Part shown: piece after piece, positions 13,526-19,638 of the stretch
How the letters are laid out: each line of letters starts with the position of its first letter
Position numbering within the stretch: position 1 is the first letter of the stretch
DNA from: CAYLJJ01 sp964384025
GTDB lineage: Bacteria > Myxococcota_A > Bradymonadia > UBA7976 > UBA1532
NCBI GenBank assembly: GCA_964384025.1
Contig: CAYLJJ010000109.1
Location: 1-19,638 of the forward strand
Reading direction: 5' to 3'
Length of the DNA stretch: 19,638 bases
The notes under the pieces: model-generated
The model's input: the letters and a program-made list of their open reading frames with translations, nothing else
The model's database searches: none
Told to the model about the DNA's origin: nothing
Program-made: the position numbers and the translations under genes

Positions 13526-14060
13526 GGCCCAGGCGAGGCGACGACGGGCTGAGGCCTTGACACCCTTTGGCTTCTTGTGGCCCATCGAGGTGGCGCGAAC
13601 GGCTTCCTCGCTTCCGTCCTCCGCAGCGACGCGCACCAAGGCGGGCCTGAGGGGCGAGGCTGGCGCGAAGACGCCGTGGTAGCGTACGAGGCGGGTCCTG
13701 GCGTCAGCGACAATGTCGCTGGAACCGCCTTAAGCGGTTCAGCAGGTGACGGAGGCAACGCCTCCGTTGCCGGGCGCCGGTATGAGCGCCGAGACTCGGG
13801 CGATGAAGTCGAGGGGATCGAAGATGAGCTGCTTGGTTCCGTCTCGCCAGGGGTGGCGCAAGGTCAACGCGACGCGATCGCCTTCGAGCAGCTGCAGCCG
13901 TTTCTGCGCGATGGCGGGCCGCAAGATGTAGCGACAGAGCCGCTCGAGGGCCTCGGGGTCGTCTGCGGGGATGTAGACCGCTGCGTTGAGGCTGAAGCCC
14001 GCGTGTTGGATCGAGAGGTAGGGTGCTGGTCCGGCCACAGGAGCCTCCTCTGTCACCCGC
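13526..14060 (-). pseudogene. IS91-like transposase fragment, copy 2, with inserted hairpins
   Basis: The frame reads HAGFSLNAAVYIPADDPEAL, ERLCRYILRPAIAQKRLQLL and GTKQLIFDPLDFIARVSALI, then a stop. It is homologous to copy 1. About 70 bp of hairpin DNA interrupts it (13705-13767), after which it resumes RLVRYHGVFAPASPLRPALV, MGHKKPKGVKASARRRLAWA and is lost at hairpin cluster 1. The CP.C.GRM zinc segment seen in copy 1 is missing. At its start it is fused in frame to a different N-terminus (see 14061-14209). The fusion point near 14060 is approximate. Confidence 0.7.
13705..13767. repeat. Three consecutive hairpins (REP-like), cluster 2, inside the IS91-like fragment
   Basis: Three perfect stems stand side by side: CAGCGAC-AAT-GTCGCTG (13705-13721), GAACCGC-CTTAA-GCGGTTC (13722-13740) and ACGGAGGC-AAC-GCCTCCGT (13749-13767). 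The coding homology with IS91-like copy 1 stops on one side and resumes on the other, so these bases are an insertion. Tight 3-5 base loops and 7-8 bp stems resemble REP/BIME-type elements. Confidence 0.7.
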
Positions 14061-14209
14061 TCTACCCGCCTGCCAGAGAACAGATCCCTCTCGGCGTGAC
14101 GCAGGGCATAACGCTTGAGGTAGGTGACCAGCGAGGGTTCTTGATTCTGGAAGTCCTTGAGCAGCGGGCGGTGCGCGCGGGCCAAGACCTCAATGCGGAA
14201 GTCAGGCAT
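14061..14209 (-). pseudogene. GNAT-type acetyltransferase toxin, N-terminal fragment
   Basis: From ATG 14209 the frame reads MPDFRIEVLARAHR, LLKDFQNQEPSLVTYLKRYA and LRHAERDLFSGRRV before joining IS91-like sequence. This follows the N-terminal pattern of TacT/AtaT-like GNAT toxins ('f.ie.L...h....F.cg...Ld.YLkr.A.q....'). The acetyl-CoA-binding segment would lie further on and is absent, so it cannot be active. It starts 3 bp after the stop of the 14213-14608 gene, the arrangement of antitoxin-toxin pairs. The assignment is from pattern memory and needs a profile search. Confidence 0.5.
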
Positions 14210-14212
14210 GAA

Positions 14213-14608
14213 TCAGAGGGCTTCTTCCGGCCAACTCAATGAGGGACCCCTCCGGGAGGGAGAGGCCAGGCGGCGTAGGCTCTCGCGCAGCGCCGGAGGA
14301 GGATTGAAGCCTTGGCTCATGATCTCCGCGAGTTGCTGCGTCTCTTCATCGCTGAGTTGGAGCGTGGTTTCGACTTCACCGCGTTGGCGGATCTTCTCAA
14401 GTATCGGGTGGTGCAGTTCGCGGATATCATCAGCGCCCCTGGCCAGGACCTCACGTCCCTCCATCACCTGGCGAACAACCCAGGCTGCGAGGGTGGTGAG
14501 TTCGCGCAGTAGATCCGCCTTTTGATTGTTCCTCAGCCCCAACTCCTGCCGGAGCAGGTCAAGCTCTGCATCAAGGACAGCGTTGGTTTTGGCCTGAAAT
14601 CGGGACAT
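14213..14608 (-). CDS. Probable antitoxin (DUF1778/RHH-like) of a broken TA pair
   Basis: The protein has 131 residues, with a strong AAGGAGG 4 bp before the ATG at 14608. The N-terminus (AKTNAVLDAELDLLRQELGL, RNNQKADLLRELTTLAAWVV) could form a ribbon-helix-helix DNA-binding unit. The C-terminus has TTLQLSDEETQQLAEIMSQG, FNPPPALRESLRRL, which matches the 'vLsdee...l...l..pp.Pn.aLr..l' toxin-neutralising tail of DUF1778 (TacA-type) antitoxins. It is longer than most of these (about 90-100). It heads a two-gene transcript with a good promoter. It could otherwise be an unrelated coiled-coil protein. Confidence 0.55.
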   Translation of the reverse strand: MSRFQAKTNAVLDAELDLLRQELGLRNNQKADLLRELTTLAAWVVRQVMEGREVLARGADDIRELHHPILEKIRQRGEVETTLQLSDEETQQLAEIMSQGFNPPPALRESLRRLASPSRRGPSLSWPEEAL

Positions 14609-14648
14609 GCCGCCTCCTTTTCATGAGCACTAAGTTACTCACATTTTC

Positions 14649-14677
14649 AGCATACAAGCGGGAGACCAGACCGTCAA
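14649..14677 (-). promoter_or_regulatory. Sigma70-type promoter of the antitoxin gene
   Basis: Read on the minus strand, TTGACG (14677-14672), a 17-bp spacer and TATGCT (14654-14649) form a near-consensus promoter about 40 bp before the start at 14608. Between it and the gene, GTGAG...GCTCAT forms an imperfect dyad (around 14623-14640) that could be the autoregulatory operator. Confidence 0.7.
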
Positions 14678-14683
14678 TCCACC

Positions 14684-14928
14684 CCCGTCCTGTACAAAAA
14701 TAGGGTCGTGCAAAAATACGCCGTGATTCTCGGCCATTACACTTTCGACATCTGGTGACGATTCAGCCTGCTCTGAAGGGCCAGAAGCACTGTTTCCGAC
14801 CCCTTGCCCCTTGCTCCTGGAAGGTCACAAGCCGATCCTTCCCTCCATGAGCGCCTCGCTTCCCTCAGCCCTCAAGCTCATCCTCATCTCCCTTGCCGCT
14901 TGGGTCAACCGCCAACAGCGCGATGTCA
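14684..14928 (+). mobile_element. Left-end fragment of the IS481/IS3-type element, copy C
   Basis: It begins with the intact terminal repeat (CCCGTCCTGTACAAAAATAG) and follows copies A and B up to the transposase codons MSASLPSALKLILISLAAWV, NRQQRDV (start 14847). Homology ends abruptly at 14928, where a hairpin begins. About 245 of roughly 1435 bp remain. It has diverged independently from both other copies. Confidence 0.85.
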
Positions 14929-14960
14929 GGGTGCCCATCTCTCATGGCGGATGGGCACCC
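14929..14960 (-). terminator. Perfect 11-bp hairpin at the edge of the IS fragment
   Basis: GGGTGCCCATC (14929-14939) pairs perfectly with GATGGGCACCC (14950-14960) across a 10-base loop. It starts on the first base after IS homology is lost. On the minus strand it lies 15 bp after the stop of a small ORF (14975-15061), so it could be that gene's terminator, though no U-tract follows. Confidence 0.5.
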
Positions 14961-14974
14961 GAGCATGAGAACCT

Positions 14975-15061
14975 TCAGATCTCTATTATTTGGATGGCGC
15001 CTGCAGCCTCCAGAGCGGCCAGGGCTTCCTCCTCAGTGCAGAGCAGGAGTCTCCTCTCCAT
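14975..15061 (-). CDS. Possible 28-residue small protein or C-terminal gene remnant
   Basis: The minus-strand ATG at 15061 encodes MERRLLLCTEEEALAALEAA, then GAIQIIEI and a TGA. The composition (acidic amphipathic helix, then a hydrophobic strand) looks protein-like, and a strong hairpin follows. The ribosome site is weak. It could equally be the last codons of a gene whose front was lost. No family recognised. Confidence 0.3.
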   Translation of the reverse strand: MERRLLLCTEEEALAALEAAGAIQIIEI

Positions 15062-15116
15062 GATGCTTCACTGTTATACCTCGACAACGAAAGTTCGGCG
15101 GAACGGAGTTATTCCC

Positions 15117-18100
15117 ATGGGGACAACAACTATCTTGCGCGTGTCTGCGGTGCTGCTCACGCTCTGTTTCATCCTTGGGTGCGAAGGAAGCGACGACGAC
15201 GGAACGGACGTGGGAGGTGTGAATGGCGACCCCGACGTGGGTGATGGCGGAGGTGGGGCCAATATGAGAAGCGAGGACGCCCGCCCCGACATGAGAGGTG
15301 AGGATGCCGCGCCGATTCCGGACGCCAGCGTGCCCGACGCAGCGCCAGCTCCCGATGCCGGGATTCCGGATGTCGCGCCGCCTCCCGATGCAGTTGTGGT
15401 GCCGGACGCCAGCGAGCCCGACGCAGTGCCAGTTCCCGATGCCGGGATTCCGGACGTCGCGCCGCCTCCCGATGCAGTCGTGGTGCCCGATGCAGTCGTG
15501 GTGCTTGATGCCGAGCCGATCGATCAGTTGGCGCCGATCTGGCCCGCTGGTGCGGTCGTGGCGACCGAGTGGAGTGGGCCGGATCTCCAACTGACATGGC
15601 CAGTGGCCCAGGATGACGTGGGCGTCGTCACCTATCGTCTGTCGCTGGATGGCGCAGTGCAGATGGAGTGGGATTCCGACACTACAGCGTGGTGGATCGT
15701 GGACGCCGACGATGGCACCTACGCAATCGTGGCGTTGGATCTCGCCGGCAACGTGAGTCTGCCTCTTGAGGCCACGGTGCAGCGGCCGGATGGGCCGCCG
15801 ACGTGGCCTCAAGAGGCAGAGCTGCTGGTCGTCGCGGCGAGCAGTGATCAGGTAACGCTCTCTTGGTCGGCCGCCGAGGACGATCGGGGGGTTGTCGCCT
15901 ACCGGATCTATCGAGCCGATGCGGGGGGCTGGAGCCTCGTCACCGAGCACGTCGACATGTTCGATCTCCGTTACGAAGTCGCTGGGCTATCATCCGGATC
16001 GACCTATACGTTCCGGGTCGAAGCGGTCGACGATGGCGACCGGGAGTCCTCCGGTGGGCTGACGCGGACAGTGACTCTTTCGTTGCAACCGCCCGACGCT
16101 GATCCGGAGGCCATCGAGCCTCACCGGGAGGCCATCGTGGTCGGTCAGGTGATGGATCGCGACCGATTGCCTCTGTCGGGGATCCCGGTCTGGGTTCACG
16201 ATGAGCCGGGGTTTGGCACTGCTCACACCGGCGCGGACGGTCGCTTCGTACTGCCCGTCAACGGCGGTGGAGAGGTTCTGATCGAGATCGCCGGTGAGCA
16301 ATACATCTCTGTTCAGCGTCGGGTGACGACGGATTGGGGTGAGGTTCACGCCATCGATGACGCGATCCTCATTGAGCCCGATCCAATCGCGACGGTCGTG
16401 GTGTTCGACGGCAATCCCGAGACCCGCGTGGTTCACCGCTCATCGAGCTTCGAAGACATTGATGGCCCCCGCGCGGTGACGCTTATCTTCCGAGGCGATA
16501 CCGATGTGATGCTCGAAGACGCCGACGGCAACCTCATTCCGTACGCGGGTCCGTTGACCGTTCGCGCGACCGAGTTCACCGAGCCCGACGCCATGCCGAG
16601 CCCGTTGCCGCGGTCATCTGCGTTCACCTTCGCGGCCGAGCTGGCGGCCGATGAGATTGATCCCACGCTGAGCGTCGAGTTCTCGCGCCCGGTGGTGATG
16701 CTGGTGGACAACTTCCTCGACTTTCCGGTCGGAGAGCACGTGCCCCTGGGTTACTACGACCGCAATCAGGGTATGTGGATCGCCGCAGACAATGGTCGCG
16801 TTGTCGAGCTGCTCGATGCAGATGGCGATGGTCAGATAGACGGTCTCGATGCTTCGGGTGATGGCCTGGCCGACGATCTCGACGCCAGCGGCAGCACCGT
16901 CGATGAGGTGATGGGCATCGCCGGTGATCTCGGCTACGCGGCCGGCGCGACTTATTGGTGGGTACAGATCGGCCACTTCACGCCCTGGGATCACAACTGG
17001 CCTTACGACTTCCCCGAAGACGCGATCGCACCGGAGATGGAGGAGCCCGAGCGCCCAACCGAGGAGGAGTGCGAGGCGATGAAGCCCATCGGTTCATCGG
17101 TCTCGATTCAGTCTCGCGTCCTGCATCAGAACATCCCCGTGACGGGCACCCCGCTTGAGCTGGTCTACAAGTCGAGCCGTATCGCGGGCTATGACCAGGA
17201 CATCACGATTCCCATCACGGGTCCATCACTGCCGGAGAGCTTGCGACGTGTCTATGTCACCATCGAGGTGGCCGGTCGCGTGTTTAAGTATGATCTGCCC
17301 CCGGATCCCGATCAGACGATCGACTTCAATTGGGATGGTCTCGATGGCACCGGCCGATCCATAGCACGGGACACAACCGCCCAAGTACGAATACAGTATG
17401 ACTATCCACTGTTCTATGCCAGCGGCGGCACGGGCGGCGAGAATGCTCGGTCTTTCGGGCGTTCGGGCGCCAACGTCATCGCCAATCGGAGCAATCCTGC
17501 GATCGGCGCTCGCTTGGAGCAGAAGTTTACGATGACGATGCCCGCCCTCGAGATCCACCCTGAAGTTGCGGCGGGCAAGGGCTGGAGCTTCAGCCTCCAG
17601 CACCACGCGCGATCTGCGCTGGTGGTCGACAAGGGCAACGGCGCTCAGCTCGATGACAGGTCCATCGGAGGCCTCGAATTACTTCGATTTCTTCAGATAA
17701 ACCACCAGTCTTTCTACATTTTGGAAGAGCCCGACGGGAGTCTGCTGTTCACTGAGGGGAACAGCATCATACGTCTGCGGCTGGATGGCAGCGAAGAACG
17801 GGTCGCTGGCAACTCACAGAAGTGGTGGAGGCTCTCAACCTTAGAACCCCACATCGGGGGTCCAGCTCTAGATGCACCCATCGGGGATATCAGAGGCCTG
17901 GCTCGAGGCGCTGACGGTTCGATCTATTTTAAGACGACGGGCCGCCATGACAGCAGAAATGTTGGGTATCTGCTGAAGGTGCGTCCCGACGGTATCCTTG
18001 ACTATGCCACTCCAGCCGGATTGACGAGCTACGGCGGCGCCGCGGCAGGGAACGGGCTCGAAATTGGTCCAGACGGCAGCTTCTACGTCAGCGGATCATG

Positions 18101-19638
18101 GCAGGCACCTGACGGCTATATCAATGGGGTCCAGCACGTCTTTCCCGATGGTCAGTCCGAAGAGATTCGACTCGAAACGCCACGATACCCAAACCCTCCA
18201 TATGGGTTTTCGATGGCTCCAGATGGCACTTTTTACATGGCGCTCGGTCGAGACGGTGTGGAGTTCATTCGACCGGATGGCACTCGCGGTTGGTTCGCCG
18301 TGCCGGGGACAGAATTCAGGATAGCCAACGATTTAGATGTGACCCCCGATGGCCGCATGTACCTCTCAACGGCCGAGGGCTTCTACGTGCGCTATCCCGG
18401 CGGGGTGTTCTCGAAGATCAGCGGTGATCCGAGCGATCTCACGCCGACCGAAGGCGCACATATCAACGAGGTCAGAATATCCGCGTATCAGCTCATCTAC
18501 TCAAAGCACCGTGGCGGCCTCGTTTTTCATTACAGCAACAATCTGTGGTTCGTGCCGATCAAAGGCAGCGCTCCCCAGTCGGGAGAGATGGGCGCAGAGT
18601 GGTGGGTCTCGGATCCCGCCGCCCAGCAAGTTCACGCTTTCGACTCAACGGGCCGACATCTGCAGACCGACGACGCAGAGACGGGGGCGACCTACTGGAC
18701 CTTCCACTATGAGCCCGGCCCGGACTCGGGTGCGACTTTGTTGAGCGGCTTTAGCGACCGGTTCGGTGCCGAGACGCAAATCGAGCGAGATGCTACTGGC
18801 TTGGCCGTGGCCATCGAGGGTCCGGATGGCCATCGGACCGAGCTGATTTACGACGGCGATCTGCTCATCGAGATCCGCCCGCCGGCCGGCGCGAGTTATC
18901 AGTTCGAGTACGACCCAGAGGAGCGGTTGTCCGCAAAGACGATGCCTTCGGGCGGCCGATACATCTACGCGTACGACGAGTCCGGTCGAATTCGGTCGAG
19001 CACCAACCCCGTGGGCGGCGAGACGCGCTTCGAGGTGCTCGACGGAGCGGGACTGCAAACCATCGTCACCGATCCCAGTGGCGAACAACAGATGACGGCG
19101 CGCTCGACAAGCAACGATCCCACCTGGGAGCAGCCTGCGTCGGGTGGGACCAACGTGGTTGAGACCAGCAACCTGGGCAAGACGACCACGGTCACCTGGG
19201 CCAACGGAAAGCAGACGATTACGCAGTACGGCATCGACCAAGATTCGCCGACGCTGCGTCCAATCGAGAAGACGATGGTGCTCCCCTCAGGTTTGACGTC
19301 GCAGACGCTGTTCGGTGTTGAGAACGAGCGGGACGCCACCGAGCTGCTTCGAACCATCAAGACGGTGGATCGCAACGGCCGGGTGTATACGAGAGATCAT
19401 GACCTCCAGGCCGGACGCATCTTGTCGTCGTCTCCATTGGGGCGCGTGACAGAACACATCTACGACGTCGACACGCTCCTGATGCAGCAGCTCGTCCTGC
19501 CGGGCCGAGCGCCCGTAAATATGACCTACGATCTCCGCGGGCGACCGGCGACCATCATCGAGGACGGCGCTCGGTTGCAGTACGAGTACGACGACTCTGG
19601 CAACGTCGCGGCCATCATAGATCCGCAGGGTGAGGTTG
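15117..19638 (+). CDS. Giant Rhs/YD-repeat lipoprotein (5' 1507 codons; continues past the window)
   Basis: Starts at ATG 15117 with GGAG 8 bp upstream; no stop through 19638. A signal peptide ends in lipobox ILGC (Cys22), so it is a lipoprotein. Order of parts: Asp/Pro/Ala linker (about 23-134); two FN3-like domains (about 135-222 and 227-322); a carboxypeptidase-regulatory-like domain (about 339-408); a conserved FPVGEHVPLGYYDRNQGMW segment (about 535-555); a Ca-binding-like DADGDGQIDGLD (about 567); the Rhs-associated SIQSRVLHQNIPVTGTPLELV block (about 663-683); an NHL/teneurin-like propeller with repeated PDG[ST][FIL]Y motifs (about 862-1162); then YD repeats (YEYDDSGN, FEYDPEERL, YAYDESGRI) to the window edge. 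This is the layout of Rhs and teneurin-like polymorphic toxins, in which the YD shell encloses a C-terminal toxin. That end is not in the window. Confidence 0.9.
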   Translation, partial: MGTTTILRVSAVLLTLCFILGCEGSDDDGTDVGGVNGDPDVGDGGGGANMRSEDARPDMRGEDAAPIPDASVPDAAPAPDAGIPDVAPPPDAVVVPDASEPDAVPVPDAGIPDVAPPPDAVVVPDAVVVLDAEPIDQLAPIWPAGAVVATEWSGPDLQLTWPVAQDDVGVVTYRLSLDGAVQMEWDSDTTAWWIVDADDGTYAIVALDLAGNVSLPLEATVQRPDGPPTWPQEAELLVVAASSDQVTLSWSAAEDDRGVVAYRIYRADAGGWSLVTEHVDMFDLRYEVAGLSSGSTYTFRVEAVDDGDRESSGGLTRTVTLSLQPPDADPEAIEPHREAIVVGQVMDRDRLPLSGIPVWVHDEPGFGTAHTGADGRFVLPVNGGGEVLIEIAGEQYISVQRRVTTDWGEVHAIDDAILIEPDPIATVVVFDGNPETRVVHRSSSFEDIDGPRAVTLIFRGDTDVMLEDADGNLIPYAGPLTVRATEFTEPDAMPSPLPRSSAFTFAAELAADEIDPTLSVEFSRPVVMLVDNFLDFPVGEHVPLGYYDRNQGMWIAADNGRVVELLDADGDGQIDGLDASGDGLADDLDASGSTVDEVMGIAGDLGYAAGATYWWVQIGHFTPWDHNWPYDFPEDAIAPEMEEPERPTEEECEAMKPIGSSVSIQSRVLHQNIPVTGTPLELVYKSSRIAGYDQDITIPITGPSLPESLRRVYVTIEVAGRVFKYDLPPDPDQTIDFNWDGLDGTGRSIARDTTAQVRIQYDYPLFYASGGTGGENARSFGRSGANVIANRSNPAIGARLEQKFTMTMPALEIHPEVAAGKGWSFSLQHHARSALVVDKGNGAQLDDRSIGGLELLRFLQINHQSFYILEEPDGSLLFTEGNSIIRLRLDGSEERVAGNSQKWWRLSTLEPHIGGPALDAPIGDIRGLARGADGSIYFKTTGRHDSRNVGYLLKVRPDGILDYATPAGLTSYGGAAAGNGLEIGPDGSFYVSGSWQAPDGYINGVQHVFPDGQSEEIRLETPRYPNPPYGFSMAPDGTFYMALGRDGVEFIRPDGTRGWFAVPGTEFRIANDLDVTPDGRMYLSTAEGFYVRYPGGVFSKISGDPSDLTPTEGAHINEVRISAYQLIYSKHRGGLVFHYSNNLWFVPIKGSAPQSGEMGAEWWVSDPAAQQVHAFDSTGRHLQTDDAETGATYWTFHYEPGPDSGATLLSGFSDRFGAETQIERDATGLAVAIEGPDGHRTELIYDGDLLIEIRPPAGASYQFEYDPEERLSAKTMPSGGRYIYAYDESGRIRSSTNPVGGETRFEVLDGAGLQTIVTDPSGEQQMTARSTSNDPTWEQPASGGTNVVETSNLGKTTTVTWANGKQTITQYGIDQDSPTLRPIEKTMVLPSGLTSQTLFGVENERDATELLRTIKTVDRNGRVYTRDHDLQAGRILSSSPLGRVTEHIYDVDTLLMQQLVLPGRAPVNMTYDLRGRPATIIEDGARLQYEYDDSGNVAAIIDPQGEV
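15321..15488 (+). repeat. Two 84-bp tandem coding repeats in the PDA linker
   Basis: Units 15321-15404 and 15405-15488 each encode 28 residues with the frame DAS(V/E)PDA, P(A/V)PDAGIPDVAPPPDA, VVVP. A third partial unit (PDAVVVLDAEP) follows. The few differences include synonymous changes (GAT/GAC, GTT/GTC), so the duplication is not brand new. Copy number probably varies between strains and sets the length of the spacer above the lipid anchor. Confidence 0.8.

Noticed and set aside
14990..15244. 84-residue plus-strand open frame before the Rhs gene
   Set aside because: No ribosome site or recognisable pattern; it runs into the Rhs start in another frame and ends in an Arg-rich shadow.
15033..15950. 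305-residue minus-strand open frame
   Set aside because: Antisense to the Rhs lipoprotein's PDA linker and FN3-like domains; rich in His/Arg/Ile from reversed repeats.

Overview
The window is a mosaic accessory region. It looks like a GC-rich, Gram-negative bacterium, plausibly a myxobacterium or 'deltaproteobacterial' relative (Myxococcota/Bradymonadota-like). This is an inference from the large lipoprotein with an Asp/Pro/Ala 'PDA' linker, the Rhs/YD architecture and the IS types; no rRNA or housekeeping marker confirms it. Base composition shifts sharply: about 4.7-7.5 kb is AT-rich, while 10.4-14.6 kb and 15.1-19.6 kb are GC-rich, as expected from assembly by transfer.

Layout. (1) 1-3.1 kb: a G-rich start with a G-quadruplex motif, a small two-repeat beta-rich protein, a MITE inserted at the truncated end of a group II intron (maturase C-terminus plus domains V and VI), a tandem palindromic repeat, and a secreted beta-propeller/lectin-like protein. 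(2) 3.1-4.7 kb: an IS481/IS3-type element (copy A) whose transposase has an in-frame TAA, abutted by an inverted fragment of a second copy's left end. (3) 4.7-7.1 kb: a three-gene minus-strand operon of poorly characterised proteins. All resemble families that usually carry SEC-C or SWIM zinc modules, none has the module here, and two have strongly basic tails. This is the best candidate for an undescribed system. (4) 7.1-10.3 kb: a gene-poor stretch with a strong minus-strand terminator, the N-terminus of a P-loop ATPase cut by IS copy B (more degraded, with the same TAA), and an IS1-family pseudogene interrupted by a second copy of the MITE. (5) 10.4-14.2 kb: two degenerate IS91-like transposase remnants in the same orientation flank an intact redox cassette: an AraC-type regulator divergent from an mdaB-like quinone reductase and a peroxiredoxin-like gene that overlap by ATGA. 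(6) 14.0-14.6 kb: a probable toxin-antitoxin pair whose GNAT-like toxin is cut by the IS91-like remnant, with a good promoter. (7) 14.7-14.9 kb: a 245-bp left-end fragment of the same IS (copy C). (8) 15.1 kb to the end: a giant Rhs/YD-repeat lipoprotein running off the window.

Intact genes fall in three functional groups: extracellular or surface proteins (191-847, 1483-2910, 15117-end), the unknown three-gene operon, and the redox cassette. Nearly everything between them is insertion debris. The IS copies also show a 371-bp tract of perfect identity between otherwise diverged elements, which points to recent gene conversion.
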